Source: Scilla litardierei (Eukaryota; Streptophyta; Magnoliopsida; Asparagales; Asparagaceae). From it: a DNA stretch of 64,000 nt. The position numbers and the translations under genes are program-made. The notes beneath the pieces are model-generated. The model saw only the letters and a list, made by a program, of their open reading frames with translations. It had not been told where the DNA came from and did no database searches. The stretch lies in assembly GCA_030789695.1 (NCBI GenBank), contig CM061142.1:285202165-285266164 (forward strand). Direction: 5' to 3'. Positions 45,131-55,294 of the stretch are shown in pieces; position 1 is the first letter of the stretch; every line of letters starts with the position of its first letter.

Positions 45131-46048
45131 GAGTCGGGCTTATTAAAACCCAACTCGATTCTATCTTATCCTCATCACACTCGCCCCCCTAATCCCGCTA
45201 CCCCGAGCTCTCTCTCCCTCACCCTACTCGATCGAGATCTCCAGCGACCGCCGTCGTCCCCACCGCCGCCGCCGCTTCCTCTGTCGTTTCGGTTCGCCAA
45301 CCCCACCTCTCTCTCTCTCTCCTCATCTCTCTCTCCACCTATCTCCCTCTATTCCTCTCTCTCCCTCTCAATTTCCCCCCCCCCCCAATGCGAACGACGG
45401 AGCACCGCCATCGGCTCCACCCAGCACTGGCGGTGCCTCTGCTACCCGCGCCCCATCCCCCCACATCTCCTATTTTAACCCCCCCCTCCCCATGCTGCGC
45501 CCCCTCTGCCCTCTATCTGCCCTAGGGCACAGCTCGACCTCCTCGACCGAGCACAAATTATGCTCGGGACGAGTACCCCCGTCCCCAATCCCGCTACTCG
45601 GCATCCATCCCCCTTCCACCCGCAACGCTCCACGCCCGTCTCCCCACTCTTCATTTTACACCTTCTGATATCATTTTCTCTTCCTATTTCAAGTGCATTG
45701 CGCTTATCGTGGAGGACACCGACAGGAGCAGCTTTGGAGGGACACCTTGGAGTTGCGGCCAGGCTCGTGCACAACCACATTGCTTTTGCATCGAATATCG
45801 TGTCGGTATACTCTTTCCGCAATTTACTTTACCTACCGATGCGCATCATTTGACCGCTCGCACGATGCCCCCATGTCGAGCTAGGCCGGGGAACGCCGAC
45901 CGGTGCACCCTCCTCTAGGCCGACTCGATGCTCTCGTCGCCCACACTCGCCCACACACGAGCATAATGTTGGCAAATCATCGAATCCGGCACCTCAAACA
46001 ACCCCCACTCCCATCTCTCCCAACCATCTGTATCTCAATGTATGCTGC
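45131..46048 (+). other. Start of the envelope-position region of element A, decayed
   Basis: Layout parallels 54740-55330 of element C: a TATA-like TATTAAAACCC (45148), a CT- and CCG-rich leader with CT microsatellite (45300-45370), the shared phrase GGTATACTCTTTCC (45804) and a short ATG frame at 45865 (MPPCRARPGN) that soon stops. Cut by element B at 46049. Confidence 0.6.
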
Positions 46049-46354
46049 TGATCGTTCCTTATTTTACACCTTTTTTCTGCATGTTTTCATGTCATTTCGA
46101 TCGCCCATATTGCATTTTCCACGATTATTCCATGATATCACGTTGCTTTTCACTATTTCTTGTTTTTATCGTATTTAAGGAGATATGGAGCGATCTGGAG
46201 AAAAAATGAGATCAATGGACTTTTGCACACACCGGAGCATCCCCTACGGCTTATTTGGGGAGTTAGCAGCACTAGAGGATGAGCAGAAGAGGAAGAAATT
46301 TGATAGAATCAACGAGGAGACGAGGAGGAGAAGAAAAGAGCCCAGATACAGCCT

Positions 46355-46705
46355 ACTCGGCCGAACAGAGACTCTACTCGGCCGAGTCAGGAGTTGTATT
46401 CGGCCGAGTGAAACGGATACGCACAGCGAATTTTCTAAGTTTCCTCGGCCGAGCAAGAGAGCATACTCGGCCGAGTGAGAAAGCTCACTCACCCGAGTAG
46501 AACAGTGTTTTTCTTTCGAGAAGCGGCCAAGATACTGGAATTTTTTAGAAGCCTACTCGGCCGAGTACGATTGCTTACTCGACCGAGTAAAGAAGCATAC
46601 TCGCCCGAGTCAGTCAGAGAGACAGACCCCCCGAAAACCCCAGATTCTCTGTTTTATTATTGGGTCTGTCACTCGACCGAGTGACATTACTTCTCGGCCG
46701 AGTGA
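46355..46705. repeat. CTCGGCCGAG palindrome cluster in LTR of element B
   Basis: TACTCGGCCGAGT and close variants (ACTCGACCGAGT, ACTCGCCCGAGT) occur about ten times. They lie upstream of the TATA-like box, so in U3. The same palindrome dominates element C. Confidence 0.85.
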
Positions 46706-47155
46706 CGCATTCCGACTGCTACGAGGATTGCGGATTCTGGGCTGTGCAAGGGTAGTTTTGTCACGATTTTTGGACGATTTTAGCTTGTATTTAAACCTAG
46801 TTTTTTCCCTAGTTTTAGGAGAGACTTCTATTATTTTGACGGCTATTCTTTTGACGGCTATTCTTTTGTGAAATCTCTGCTGGAGATCATAGGCGACAAT
46901 TTTGGTTTGTTCTTTCTTGCTAAAAATCTTATTTTTATGAATTGTCTCTTCTTTGCAATGAATTGTGCTATGATCAATTGATATTTTTCTGAGATTTCCA
47001 TGATGACTTGTGAGTAGTTTATTCGTTCTAGGGCATGGGGATGAACCCTATGGACCCGATCTTTTGAATTGTGATGAATGAATAGAATTGTTGCTAGGAT
47101 TGAAGAAAGGTTTGGTTTTGATTGATTTATTGCGAGTAGTTAGGAATTTCTATTG

Positions 47156-47374
47156 ATTGGGATTTGCAAGAGATTGGATCCCAATTGATAGGAAGGCCTA
47201 GATATTCGACTTAGGTTTATAATCGAAATTCTCTAGATTTGGTTTGCAAGAGATTGGACCAAAGCTAGGATTTTTATTATAAATCTATACTAATATTCGT
47301 TTGCAAGAGATTGGACGAATACGAACAATCATAACCTAGATCGTAGCTCGAGTTTGCACGAAAGTGGGCTCGAG
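47156..47374 (+). other. Constant-loop hairpin array, element B leader (four hairpins)
   Basis: Four inverted repeats enclose the same 14-nt loop TTGCAAGAGATTGG (the last one is TTGCACGAAAGTGG). Stems: ATTGGGAT/ATCCCAAT (loop 47164-47177), TTTGGT/ACCAAA (loop 47244-47257), TATTCGT/ACGAATA (loop 47301-47314), CTCGAG/CTCGAG with one T-G wobble next to the loop (loop 47354-47367). They lie 360-590 bp downstream of the TATA-like box, so in the RNA leader. Stem sequences differ at each position, yet both arms stay complementary. Confidence 0.88.
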
Positions 47375-47774
47375 TTGTGATTGGACGATGATGTCGATCT
47401 TCACGCTAGTTGCTTAGGCTAGGGTTGCTATAGACCGGCAATAGCGCGAGAGCGTGAGCTTGTTTCTACATTAAGTTGCGACTAGTTCACCTACATTCAA
47501 GCCTTGCAACATTAATGTTCATGATTCACAAGGATGAGAAACGGTTCGTAGTGGGGATTTCCTATCCCTAGACGCTTTTATTATATTGATATCTATTTGC
47601 TATTGAACGATTATGACATTACCATCGAAACTATTCTTATTCTCTTGATAGCTAGGTAATCAAAGTAGGATACTGTCAATTGTCCTCCCTGTGTTCGATA
47701 CCCGCTCGCCATTATGCCGTGCGCTTGCGGTAAAACTACAGTCGTTTTCGGGTGTATATCCGGGCGTGATCAAG

Positions 47775-47797
47775 TTTTTGGCACCGTTGCCGGGAGG
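47775..47797 (+). other. Primer binding site of element B
   Basis: TTTTTGGCACCGTTGCCGGG lies two bases after the LTR. It is the Athila-type PBS; relatives are described as using tRNA-Asp. Confidence 0.85.
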
Positions 47798-47958
47798 TGT
47801 TTCCCGTTGGGTGCCAATTTGTCACAATTAGGTTGATTTGACTACGAAAAAAATTTAACAAAAGAAAATTTTCACCCCCGCCACCATTATTATCATTTCT
47901 ATATTCTTTTGTGCCACTGATATTTTCTCCAGGTATTTATCTTTGTTGATCAGGTGTT

Positions 47959-49509
47959 ATGGAGTATACTATGTGGACCACAGATTTTGATCAGAGTGCT
48001 CAGATGGGAGAATACTATTTTGATCAGAATGCTCAGATGGGAGAATATTATTTTGATCAGAGTGTTCAGATGGAAGAATACTATTTTGATCAGAGCGCTC
48101 AGACAGGAGAATACTTTTTTGATGAGATGCATGCACACCAAGTTGAAATACAAGCCAGGCTTGATAAGGGCGACCTTCAATTGGAATGGGTGAAGAGGGA
48201 ACTTGAAATGAATGCGCTCATGCTTAAGGTTGCAAGGATTTCCAAAGATATCAGTTCTGCTTCTTCATTTTATGGGCAAGAAACATCGCCAGTCATATTG
48301 CCAGAGCCAGAATGTGCCGTCGTCGATCCCACATCCTACGATACAACTATTACATATAAAGAATGGATGGACGAAGAGGCCGTGGAGGAAGCAGAAATTG
48401 AGTCATATGCACAGCCAGAGGAGGACACATTTCAGATATTATTGGAGGGCCTCTTGGAGTCAGTGAGGTTTGCCGGTTCAGAGAGCATTACAGCAGGTGA
48501 TGCATTTGAGCTAATATTTGCAGATTTTGTTATGAACCGTGTTTCAACTGCAGGAACAATTGAGGAGGACATCTATGTCAGTCTTGAGGGAGATAGACTA
48601 TATTTTTGGATTGCTTGCGGGCATTCCCCTCCACATGATACATCCCCACAAGTTAACACACATGAGCAGCCAGCATCACCATTCCAGAGAGAGCCTACTT
48701 TGATAGTTGATGAGAAGGCAAAAGAGCACACTGTCGAGCCAGAGCATATAGACGAGGAGGCCTCACATGCGGAGCCAGAGCATGCTTTTGAGGAGGCCTT
48801 ACACACAGAGCCAGAGCTTATCACCGAGGAGGTCGTACATCGGGATGAGGACACAGCCATTCATAAGGATCCCGAGCACTACCCTCCTCCATTGGAGCTC
48901 CCGCAGCCACCTCATCCTTCTACTGACGTCGAGGACTATCCCACAGAGCTTACTGCTCCCACTCAGGGAGATATTTTTACACATCCCATTTCTGAATCAT
49001 GTATTCTATTTGATATTTACTTTGATTCAGATATTTTTGACACTTCTTACCTTTTGCAATGCACGTACGATTATGGATCGGAGATATGCTTGGATGTGTC
49101 ACAGTTTGACGAGCCTGTCGAGGAGGTCTACACCTATGATCTAGATTTACCTGAGCAGCTTAGAGAGGACACCATGGAGACAGCTATCACAACACGGGAG
49201 GATATTGGATTATTTCCAGAGAAGTATCATCCACCATTATTTATTCCATATATTTCTATAGACGATCCTCTTTGGAATACTTTTATTATGAGGGTGAATT
49301 TTTTGCTGCGAACTGATGCATCCTATTCTCTACAGGGTACAGGTGGAGTCCTTGTGGGAATGCTGGAGGATGCATTGCTGGAGTTCGTTGGTGTTCGTGG
49401 ACGCATGCGCCTGGCAGAGCCACGAAAAGAGCAATTGGAGCAGTTGCCTGCAGCAGCAAAGATACTGGATCCGCCTTTTTCTATAAGCGATATCAATCCA
49501 GTGGTGTAG
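47959..49509 (+). CDS. Element B ORF: acidic protein with unknown domain, at the gag position
   Basis: 516 residues, intact. Residues 10-55 are four tandem copies of an 11-residue repeat (DQSAQMGEYYF and variants). A helical stretch follows (EIQARLDKGDLQLEWVKREL). Residues 161-218 match the duplicated domain of element A: LLEGLLESVRFAGSESITAG and IEEDIYVSLEGDRLYFW. Residues about 245-290 hold three acidic repeats (EPEHIDEEASH, EPEHAFEEALH, EPELITEEVVH). A second folded-looking part is at the C-terminus (WNTFIMRVNFLLRTDASY). No zinc knuckle, protease or membrane segment is seen. The position right after the PBS is where gag normally lies. Not recognised; it may be a replaced or extremely diverged structural protein. 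Confidence 0.75.
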   Translation: MEYTMWTTDFDQSAQMGEYYFDQNAQMGEYYFDQSVQMEEYYFDQSAQTGEYFFDEMHAHQVEIQARLDKGDLQLEWVKRELEMNALMLKVARISKDISSASSFYGQETSPVILPEPECAVVDPTSYDTTITYKEWMDEEAVEEAEIESYAQPEEDTFQILLEGLLESVRFAGSESITAGDAFELIFADFVMNRVSTAGTIEEDIYVSLEGDRLYFWIACGHSPPHDTSPQVNTHEQPASPFQREPTLIVDEKAKEHTVEPEHIDEEASHAEPEHAFEEALHTEPELITEEVVHRDEDTAIHKDPEHYPPPLELPQPPHPSTDVEDYPTELTAPTQGDIFTHPISESCILFDIYFDSDIFDTSYLLQCTYDYGSEICLDVSQFDEPVEEVYTYDLDLPEQLREDTMETAITTREDIGLFPEKYHPPLFIPYISIDDPLWNTFIMRVNFLLRTDASYSLQGTGGVLVGMLEDALLEFVGVRGRMRLAEPRKEQLEQLPAAAKILDPPFSISDINPVV

Positions 49510-49547
49510 CAATAGCGTAAAATTTTATGCTTTCAATAAACGTGAAT

Positions 49548-49567
49548 CCTCTCGACAGCGAGAGGAC
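49548..49567 (+). other. Hairpin after the element B ORF stop
   Basis: TCCTCTCG, loop ACAG, CGAGAGGA: a perfect 8-bp stem 38 bases after the stop codon. AATAAA lies just before it (49535-49540). Confidence 0.75.
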
Positions 49568-51438
49568 CGTATAGATTTGCTTGAATAAATATCACCTCAT
49601 ATGACGGAAACAAAAATTTTTACACCCCAAACCCATTATATATATTAATTGCCCTCTTCATATTTTGCTATGCCACATCCTTTGCTCACCACCATCGAGC
49701 ATTTCTTTCAAGTGAATACTCACTTTCCTATTCGTTTGACTTGAGCCCGCTTAGTAAAGCCGTGACATTTTTGATCGAGTCATTTGAATAGGATTGTTTG
49801 GTATAAGCTTGGGGAAGGCGCTCTCATGCATCATTGCATATGCATGTAGTTGCATTAGGATTTCATGTCATTCATTTCAGCATTTTTCATTCACCCCCTT
49901 ATTATTATTGTTGTTCCTCATATTCTTCTATTATGATCACATTGAGGACAATGCGAAGTTTAAGATTGGGGGAGTGCATTTCCATGCCATTTAGTTGCAC
50001 TTTTACTCTATTTTTAGGGTTTTTAGAATTTTTCAAAAATTTGGCATCATCTTTTTGATTTTTCCATCTTATTTTCCTTTTATGTGTGTTCATGCATTAT
50101 ATTGTGTGCTTGATTTTCTTTTCTTTCCAATCTTTTATTTTTATTTCTTTATTTTCCTTTTCTCTTCTTCCGCTAGATGAATTTCGTATGATGATATCTC
50201 TTATTGCTTTAGCAACCATCACGATGCTTATTATTCCTTGCCATGCTACTTTGAGTATTCCGAAGTCTTGCTATCCATATGCTTGCTTATATATTCTTTT
50301 GATGACTCCTCTATATGATTGCATGGTATTCATTGAAACTGAATGTATGGATTAGTATTTAGTATGCTTTTGTTGGAAGTGCACCAAGATTCACGCATCA
50401 ATTGTATAACGGAAGCATCTGCCTTATTGTCTTATTCGCCTCCTGTTGCATGCTTGATATGATTGTGCGTTTTACCGCTTGACTTCACTTTTTATTGAGA
50501 TGATTGAGAATATCCATGCTTACATATGAGTTTTAGTTGAAGTATTATTTTATTGAACCGTTCGTACACATCTTAGAGTGAACCGAGTGTTACATTATTT
50601 CTTTCTCCACTTATATCTTTTTATTCTCTACATGTCACTTGAGTTCACCTCCTAAAGCTACTTATATCGCATTTATTTCCTAAAAATCCCTACAAAAGAA
50701 AAAGATTGCTCCAAAAAGTCCAAAAAGCTAAAAAGGAGCCAAAAAACAAAAATACAAATCATATAGCTCCTACAAAAATCCAAAAAGAAAAATGAGAAAC
50801 AAAAAGTTCAAAAAGAAAAAGAAAGATATTTCTCTATCTCATTATTGGAGCCACAAAATACTTGGGAAAACCAAGACAAAAATCCCATTTTCCACTATCA
50901 TATTCCTTTATATGCGATGCCTCAAGCTAGGCTTGGAGGGGTGAATTCACTTGACCATATGAGTGAGTGCGACATTAGAGTGGAGAGGTGCACGAATGGG
51001 AAAGTTTGATAATACTGAGACTTAGCGAATTACTTTAGCTATGGAGATTTCTTATGAATTGATGTAAATATGTGAATGCCATGATTTATTCCATTCTCCA
51101 TTGCATGCTTGGTGTGATTCTTATATGCTTCTGTTATAACTCTTGATTGAAAAGTGCATCGCCAACATTTGTATATTAGATTCTATGAAATGTGTGATGT
51201 GGATATGCATTGATTGTATGAATTTAGGGAGTCCCTTTTGTTGTTCTTAAAAGGTTGCAAGTACCATGTTTAAGTAAAATATGAAATCTTTATAGCATGT
51301 GATTCGTATTTTCTGAGTTATCGTGATGTATAACTTATGGCTTGAGATCTGAGAGAATAATCTAGCGACCCCTTTCACCTCGTGTTCTTTCTTTTTCATT
51401 TCATTTCCTTTGTTTTCATCTCCCGAGTTCGTCTCTCT
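49568..51438 (+). other. Noncoding internal region of element B
   Basis: About 1.9 kb, AT-rich, with no pol or other ORF. At 49938-49975 is the phrase ATTGAGGACAATGCG...ATTGGGGGAGTGCA, a relative of the block at 51505 and 57720. At 50690-50830 is an A-rich run of AAAAAGTCCAAAAAG-type repeats. It takes the place of all the enzyme genes. Confidence 0.6.
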
Positions 51439-51483
51439 ACTTATCTTCCTCGAGGACGAGTAAGAGGTAAGCTTGGGGGATTT
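51439..51483 (+). other. Polypurine tract and conserved 3' block of element B
   Basis: Ends AAGCTTGGGGGATTT and is followed by the LTR start TGATCA. Starting from CTTCCTCGAGGACGAG the whole block of 51 nt (51439-51489) is identical to 59312-59362 in element C. Confidence 0.85.
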
Positions 51484-51504
51484 TGATCAGTCCATATTTT
51501 ACAC

Positions 51505-52304
51505 ATTGAGGACACTGTGCTGTTTAGCTTGGGGGAGTGAGTGTCTCACGCACTTTTTACTTTCTTCACTTTTTCTTTTATTCTTCCCACCTTTCTTTAT
51601 TTTACACTTATTTTTCACCCACTTTTTCATTTTTTTACATGCATCACGTTTTCTTACTTGTTGTGTGCTGCATATGTATAGTAGGTTAGCCTGAACCAGA
51701 TACTTACGCGTCTGTCACAGCCTCCACCTGCCACTACCCGCACCCCTACCCAGCAGCCACCGCCACCACCTCCTCTCCCACAGGACGGTGCTGGAGCTCC
51801 ACCACCCCCTTAGGCACACACTGGATGCCTCTCATACTTTTGCTGCTGCATATTCAGGATATTTTCTGCCTACTGATTTTGCACCCCTCCTCCACACACG
51901 TTTTGGTCACATTTTGCTCATATCTGTCTATATCATTTTGGGAGTGTAACGGTCGGTTTCTGAATGTGCTATATTTGTGCACGTGCTCTTGGTCGTGCAC
52001 GTGCTTATTTTTGACTCTACTTGTTTTCGAACATTATTGTGTGATATGTCGTTGTGACCCTCTCTGAGAGTACTACAATTATGGTGTTGGCTTGCAACAT
52101 CATTTCAATGGTCGTTCTCCCACGAATTGACTTTTTCTGAAGAGACGTCGCGTTTCTCGCTTTTGGCACAAGACGTTTTTATTTTTAATTTCTTTTCTCG
52201 TCATCGAAATTGTGATCCTTCTCCTCTGACTTCTTTCTCTCGTCGCCCCGGTCGCCCCGGTATTTTTCTTATAATTTTTGGGCACCGTTTGACCTATGTG
52301 CACT
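51505..52304 (+). pseudogene. Rearranged 3' remains of an Athila-type element
   Basis: 51505-51690 (ATTGAGGACACTGTGC, TTAGCTTGGGGGAGTGAG) matches the region after the envelope-position ORF of element C (57722-57900). It is followed, not preceded, by 51690-51812, which matches the C-terminal end of that ORF (LTRLSQPPP, a proline-rich run and QDGAGAPPPP before a TAG, against QDGAGAAPPS in C). 51813-52304 is noncoding. The two parts are thus in swapped order compared with C. Confidence 0.65.
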
Positions 52305-52416
52305 TGTAGAGCCAGTTAATTACAATTTTGCCCCCTAACAACTTAACCCTAATTAACCCTAATTAACCCTAGATCTTGCTAGATGGCCGCCCCCTCACGT
52401 GTAACCCCTCTCCTAG

Positions 52417-52440
52417 TCACGTGGGCCCCACCTATATAAG
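52417..52440 (+). promoter_or_regulatory. Core promoter of the Tekay-type LTR
   Basis: G-box GTCACGTGGGCCCC at 52416-52429 followed directly by the TATA box CCTATATAAG (52431-52440). A telobox-like AACCCTAATT repeat is at 52345-52371. This is a well-formed plant promoter. Element C inserted about 290 bp downstream. Confidence 0.75.
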
Positions 52441-52727
52441 TAAAACCTAGGTTTACAATTTTTTTCACAGCCAACAAAACTTTCCCGCTGCCGGCCCTAG
52501 AAACTAACCCTCACCCACGCTAAACCCTCTCCTCCACCGATCTCACCCACGCCGGAGGCCGCTGCCACCGCCGATCGACTCCGGCAGCCTCCCCCGACTC
52601 CCCTCCCTCGCCTGCGACCCCGTACGCCGCCCCTCGCCGCCGCTACAGCCGCGGATCCACCGGAAAACGCGCACAGCAGCAGCAGCAGCCTGCAACGGCC
52701 GCCACCGCCACCACCGCCACCGCCGCC

Positions 52728-54158
52728 TGATCACTCCTTATTTTACACTTTTTTCCCGCATGTTTGCATGCCATTTAGATCGCCCAAATCATGTTTTTCA
52801 CGATATATCGACGATATTGCGATGCTTTTCACGATTTGTTGTTTTTGTCGCATTTCAGGTGATTTGGAGCGATTTGGAGTGATCTCGAGATACGCCTACT
52901 CCAGAGTGTCACCGACGACCTCCCCGAGGGGTATTTTGCTGTTGGAGAGGAGCGGAAGAAGAAAGAACGTCGCAGGAGCGACGAGGAGGCCAAAACAAGC
53001 TGTTTGGGCATTTTTGGTGTCCCACTCGGCCGAGTGAAGGAGTCACTCGGCCGACCAGCGAGACACCGATCGGCCGACCAGATCGGATACGCTCCACACG
53101 TGCACTCGGCCGAGCGACGGAAGCCACATCGGCCGAGTGACGAGACCCCGTCCGCCCGAGTGGCGCCCAGACGAAGCCATTCAAAAATCGCCAACTTACT
53201 GTTTTTCGGCTGCCTAAGCTTCAGAAGACCCACTCGGCCGAGTGGATAATCCCGACCGCCCGAGTACCAAGAAGCCATCGGCCGAGTGACGACAACTCAC
53301 TCGGCCGAGTCGCCCCCGAAGTGAAGACCCCTGAAGGCCCCGACTTACTGGAAATTTACAGGGTTTCTCACTCGGCCGAGCGACTTTTGTCACTCGGCCG
53401 AGTGCAACGCGCTGCCTGTAGCGAAAATTGCGGAATTCAGGCTGCGCAGGGGTATTATGGTCACAGTTTTTGGACGATTTTGGGGGGTATTTAACCCCTG
53501 TTTTTACCCTAGTTTAGAGAGCCTTTTCTCTTAGATTTTTTGCAGCTTTTAGATTAACTTTTAGCTTTATTCTTGTGATTGGAGAGGAGACAAAAGTTGA
53601 TTTTTGTTGGATTATTGAAGAACTCCATTGGTTTGTCTCTCTCTTCTCTAAAAATTCTATTTTTATTGCTTATCTCAATATTGTGATGAATTCTCTTGTT
53701 AATTTCATTGATTATTTTTGTGTTTGCACTATGAATTGTGAGTAGTCTCCACGTCTTGGGGCATGGGGATGAACCCTACAAGCCCAATTTCATATTTGTG
53801 ATGAATTGGTAGAAATTTTGCTAGAATTGCTATTAGGGATTAGTTTGGGAGCGATTTACTACGGATAGCTAGGAGTTCATACCGATTGGGATTTGCAAGA
53901 GATTGGATCCCAATTCGATAGGAAACCCTAGAAATCCGAATTGGGTTGGAATCGAATTTCCGTAGTATCGGTTTGCAAGAGATTGGACCGACACTAGGGT
54001 TCCCGGTTGCAATTCCGTGCCGATACCCGTTTGCAAGAGATTGGACGGGTAGGAACTATCCCAACCTAGGTCGTTGGCCGAGCTTGCAAGAGATTGGGCT
54101 CGGTGCGCGATTGGACGATGATGTTGATCCTAATGCTAGCTTCCCTAGGCTAGGGTTT
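52728..54158 (+). repeat. 5' LTR of element C, 3' end deleted
   Basis: TGATCACTCCTTATTTTACA to GGCTAGGGTTT, where it leaves the 3' LTR sequence. 390 bp present in the 3' LTR (60790-61179) are missing, and with them the PBS. About ten CTCGGCCGAG-type palindromes lie at 53010-53410, a TATA-like GGTATTTAACC at 53486-53496 and the hairpin array at 53885-54103. Confidence 0.9.
53885..54103 (+). other. Constant-loop hairpin array, element C 5' LTR (four hairpins)
   Basis: Loop TTGCAAGAGATTGG in all four. Stems: ATTGGGAT/ATCCCAAT (loop 53893-53906), TCGGT/ACCGA extended after one mismatch (loop 53973-53986), TACCCGT/ACGGGTA (loop 54031-54044), CCGAGC/GCTCGG (loop 54084-54097). Compared with the same positions in element B, both arms of hairpins two to four have changed while pairing is kept. 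Confidence 0.9.
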
Positions 54159-54745
54159 ATTTTCATTTTTCTTTTATTTTTGTTTTAGAAATTTTTAGTG
54201 TTTTGAGTCGTTCGTCCAAAAATCTTGTGATAACGGGTCCTATTTTTCCTGACAGGAGAGGGGAATGAGGTACCTATCTTTAGGAGGATGCACAAGACGA
54301 CGAGGAGCGCCCCAGGAAGGCGCTCGATGCTTAGGAGGAAGATGAAATCGACTGGAGGAAAAAAGACGGAGTTTAGAGTCCAAACGAAGACAAACAGCAG
54401 AAGACAAGGCTCACTCGGCTGAGTATACTAGTCACTCGGCCGAGTACACAAGTTCGTCCGGCCGAGCCGCTCACGAACGAGGGAAGTCTGCTATACCCAA
54501 CTCTCTGTTTATTTTCCTGATTTCAGTATAACTGCTACTCGGCCGAGTATATATTTTCACTCGGCCGAGTAAAACGGATACGCTCCTAGGGCGAGTCTTG
54601 CCGAGTAGCTTGAGCCACTCGGCCGAATGGACTTACTCCACTCGGCCGAGGGTGGCAAGGCCACTCGGCCGAAGCGTAAGCGGGGAGGAATTTTCCATTG
54701 ATCTCACTCGGCCGAGTGACCCAGTCACTCGGCCGAGTCGTAACT
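54159..54745 (+). repeat. Post-pol spacer of element C with CTCGGCCGAG palindromes
   Basis: Joined directly to the truncated LTR. 54300-54345 holds GGAGCGCCCCAGGAAGGCGC-type sequence as in Athila post-pol regions. 54410-54740 holds about nine ACTCGGCCGAGT palindromes, the same word as in the LTR. No ORF. Confidence 0.75.
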
Positions 54746-54746
54746 T

Positions 54747-54760
54747 TTCCCTATAAAAGG
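54747..54760 (+). promoter_or_regulatory. Internal TATA box upstream of the envelope-position ORF
   Basis: TCCCTATAAAAGGG, a near-consensus TATA box, about 535 bp before the ORF start. It is followed by a GC- and C-rich leader with possible short introns (donor GGTATCGCC at 54951 with acceptor GCGCAGG at 55114; donor GGTATACTC with acceptor TTTTCAGC at 55276). It suggests a separate transcript for the ORF. Confidence 0.5.
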
Positions 54761-55294
54761 GGGTGGGGTCGGGCGCGTTTTTCGAAACGACACAAACCGC
54801 AGTGCCCCGACCCTTCAGCTCCCTCGCCCGAACCCCTCGCTTACTCGCCCGACCGACGTCGCCGCGCCGCCGCTCGGCCAGCCACCGCCGGCCGAGCCGC
54901 CGCCGCTCCTCTCCCGAGTCGCCGCCGGCGGCCACGTCTCCGACCACCTCCGGTATCGCCTATTTAGCCTATTTCTCCTCTTTTTGTGTATTTTTCGAGG
55001 ATCCATGCGTTAAACGAACCCCAAACCCAAATTAATTTCTATTTCTATCTATTATATCCCTAATGCCCCATACGTTTTGAATATTACCCGCTGATATCTC
55101 CATTTCATGCGCAGGTCATTTTTGGGAGCTTAGGGGAGCCCAGGGGAGCTTCTCGGGACTGATTTGGGCTGCGTGGAGGCGTCGTCTTCGCACGCTTCCA
55201 TTGCTTTGCACTCGCGGTGTGTCATGGTATACTCTTTCCTTTATTTTACGCACGCCGCACTTTTTACGCTTTTCAGCACGCGCTCGGGGCCCAT

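Larger units (their letters stand above)
38590..46048 (+). mobile_element. Athila-type Ty3/gypsy element A, with unusual ORF in place of gag
   Basis: The 5' LTR is 38590-40368, PBS at 40371, then an ORF with an unknown N-terminal half fused to the pre-RT region of pol. RT-RNase H, a damaged spacer, integrase, a palindrome-rich spacer and the beginning of the envelope-position region follow. Pol wording ([20 protein letters not shown]) is clearly Athila-type. The element is cut at 46048 by element B. Sequences related to its 3' part lie at 51505-52304 in altered order. No 3' LTR is found. Confidence 0.8.
46049..47772 (+). repeat. 5' LTR of element B
   Basis: 1724 bp, TGATCGTTCCTTATTTTACA...CCGGGCGTGATCA. 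Contains CTCGGCCGAG palindromes (46355-46705), a TATA-like TGTATTTAAACC (46786-46797), the constant-loop hairpin array (47156-47374) and the shared block CCTCCCTGTGTTCGATA (47683-47699). The end inverted repeat is TGATC...GATCA. Confidence 0.85.
46049..51504 (+). mobile_element. Athila-type element B, non-autonomous, with one unknown ORF
   Basis: 5' LTR 46049-47772, PBS, a 516-residue ORF, 2 kb of noncoding sequence, PPT, and only the first 21 bp of the 3' LTR (TGATCAGTCCATATTTTACA, 51484-51504). No pol sequence. LTR end, PBS and PPT are of the same type as in element C. It sits in the envelope-position region of element A. No TSD can be read because the right end is lost. Confidence 0.8.

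Noticed and set aside
52340..52371. Telomere-like AACCCTAATT repeats
   Set aside because: The period is 10 bp, not the 7-bp plant telomere unit, with about three copies only. It is a telobox-like motif in an LTR promoter.
52416..52727. Possible host gene promoter and 5' UTR (G-box, TATA, CCG-rich leader)
   Set aside because: The sequence continues after element C into a Tekay-type LTR end and gag, so it is an LTR promoter.
52829..53278. 149-residue minus-strand ORF, repeated at 59458-59907
   Set aside because: Caused by the palindrome-rich LTR of element C; present twice only because LTRs are paired.
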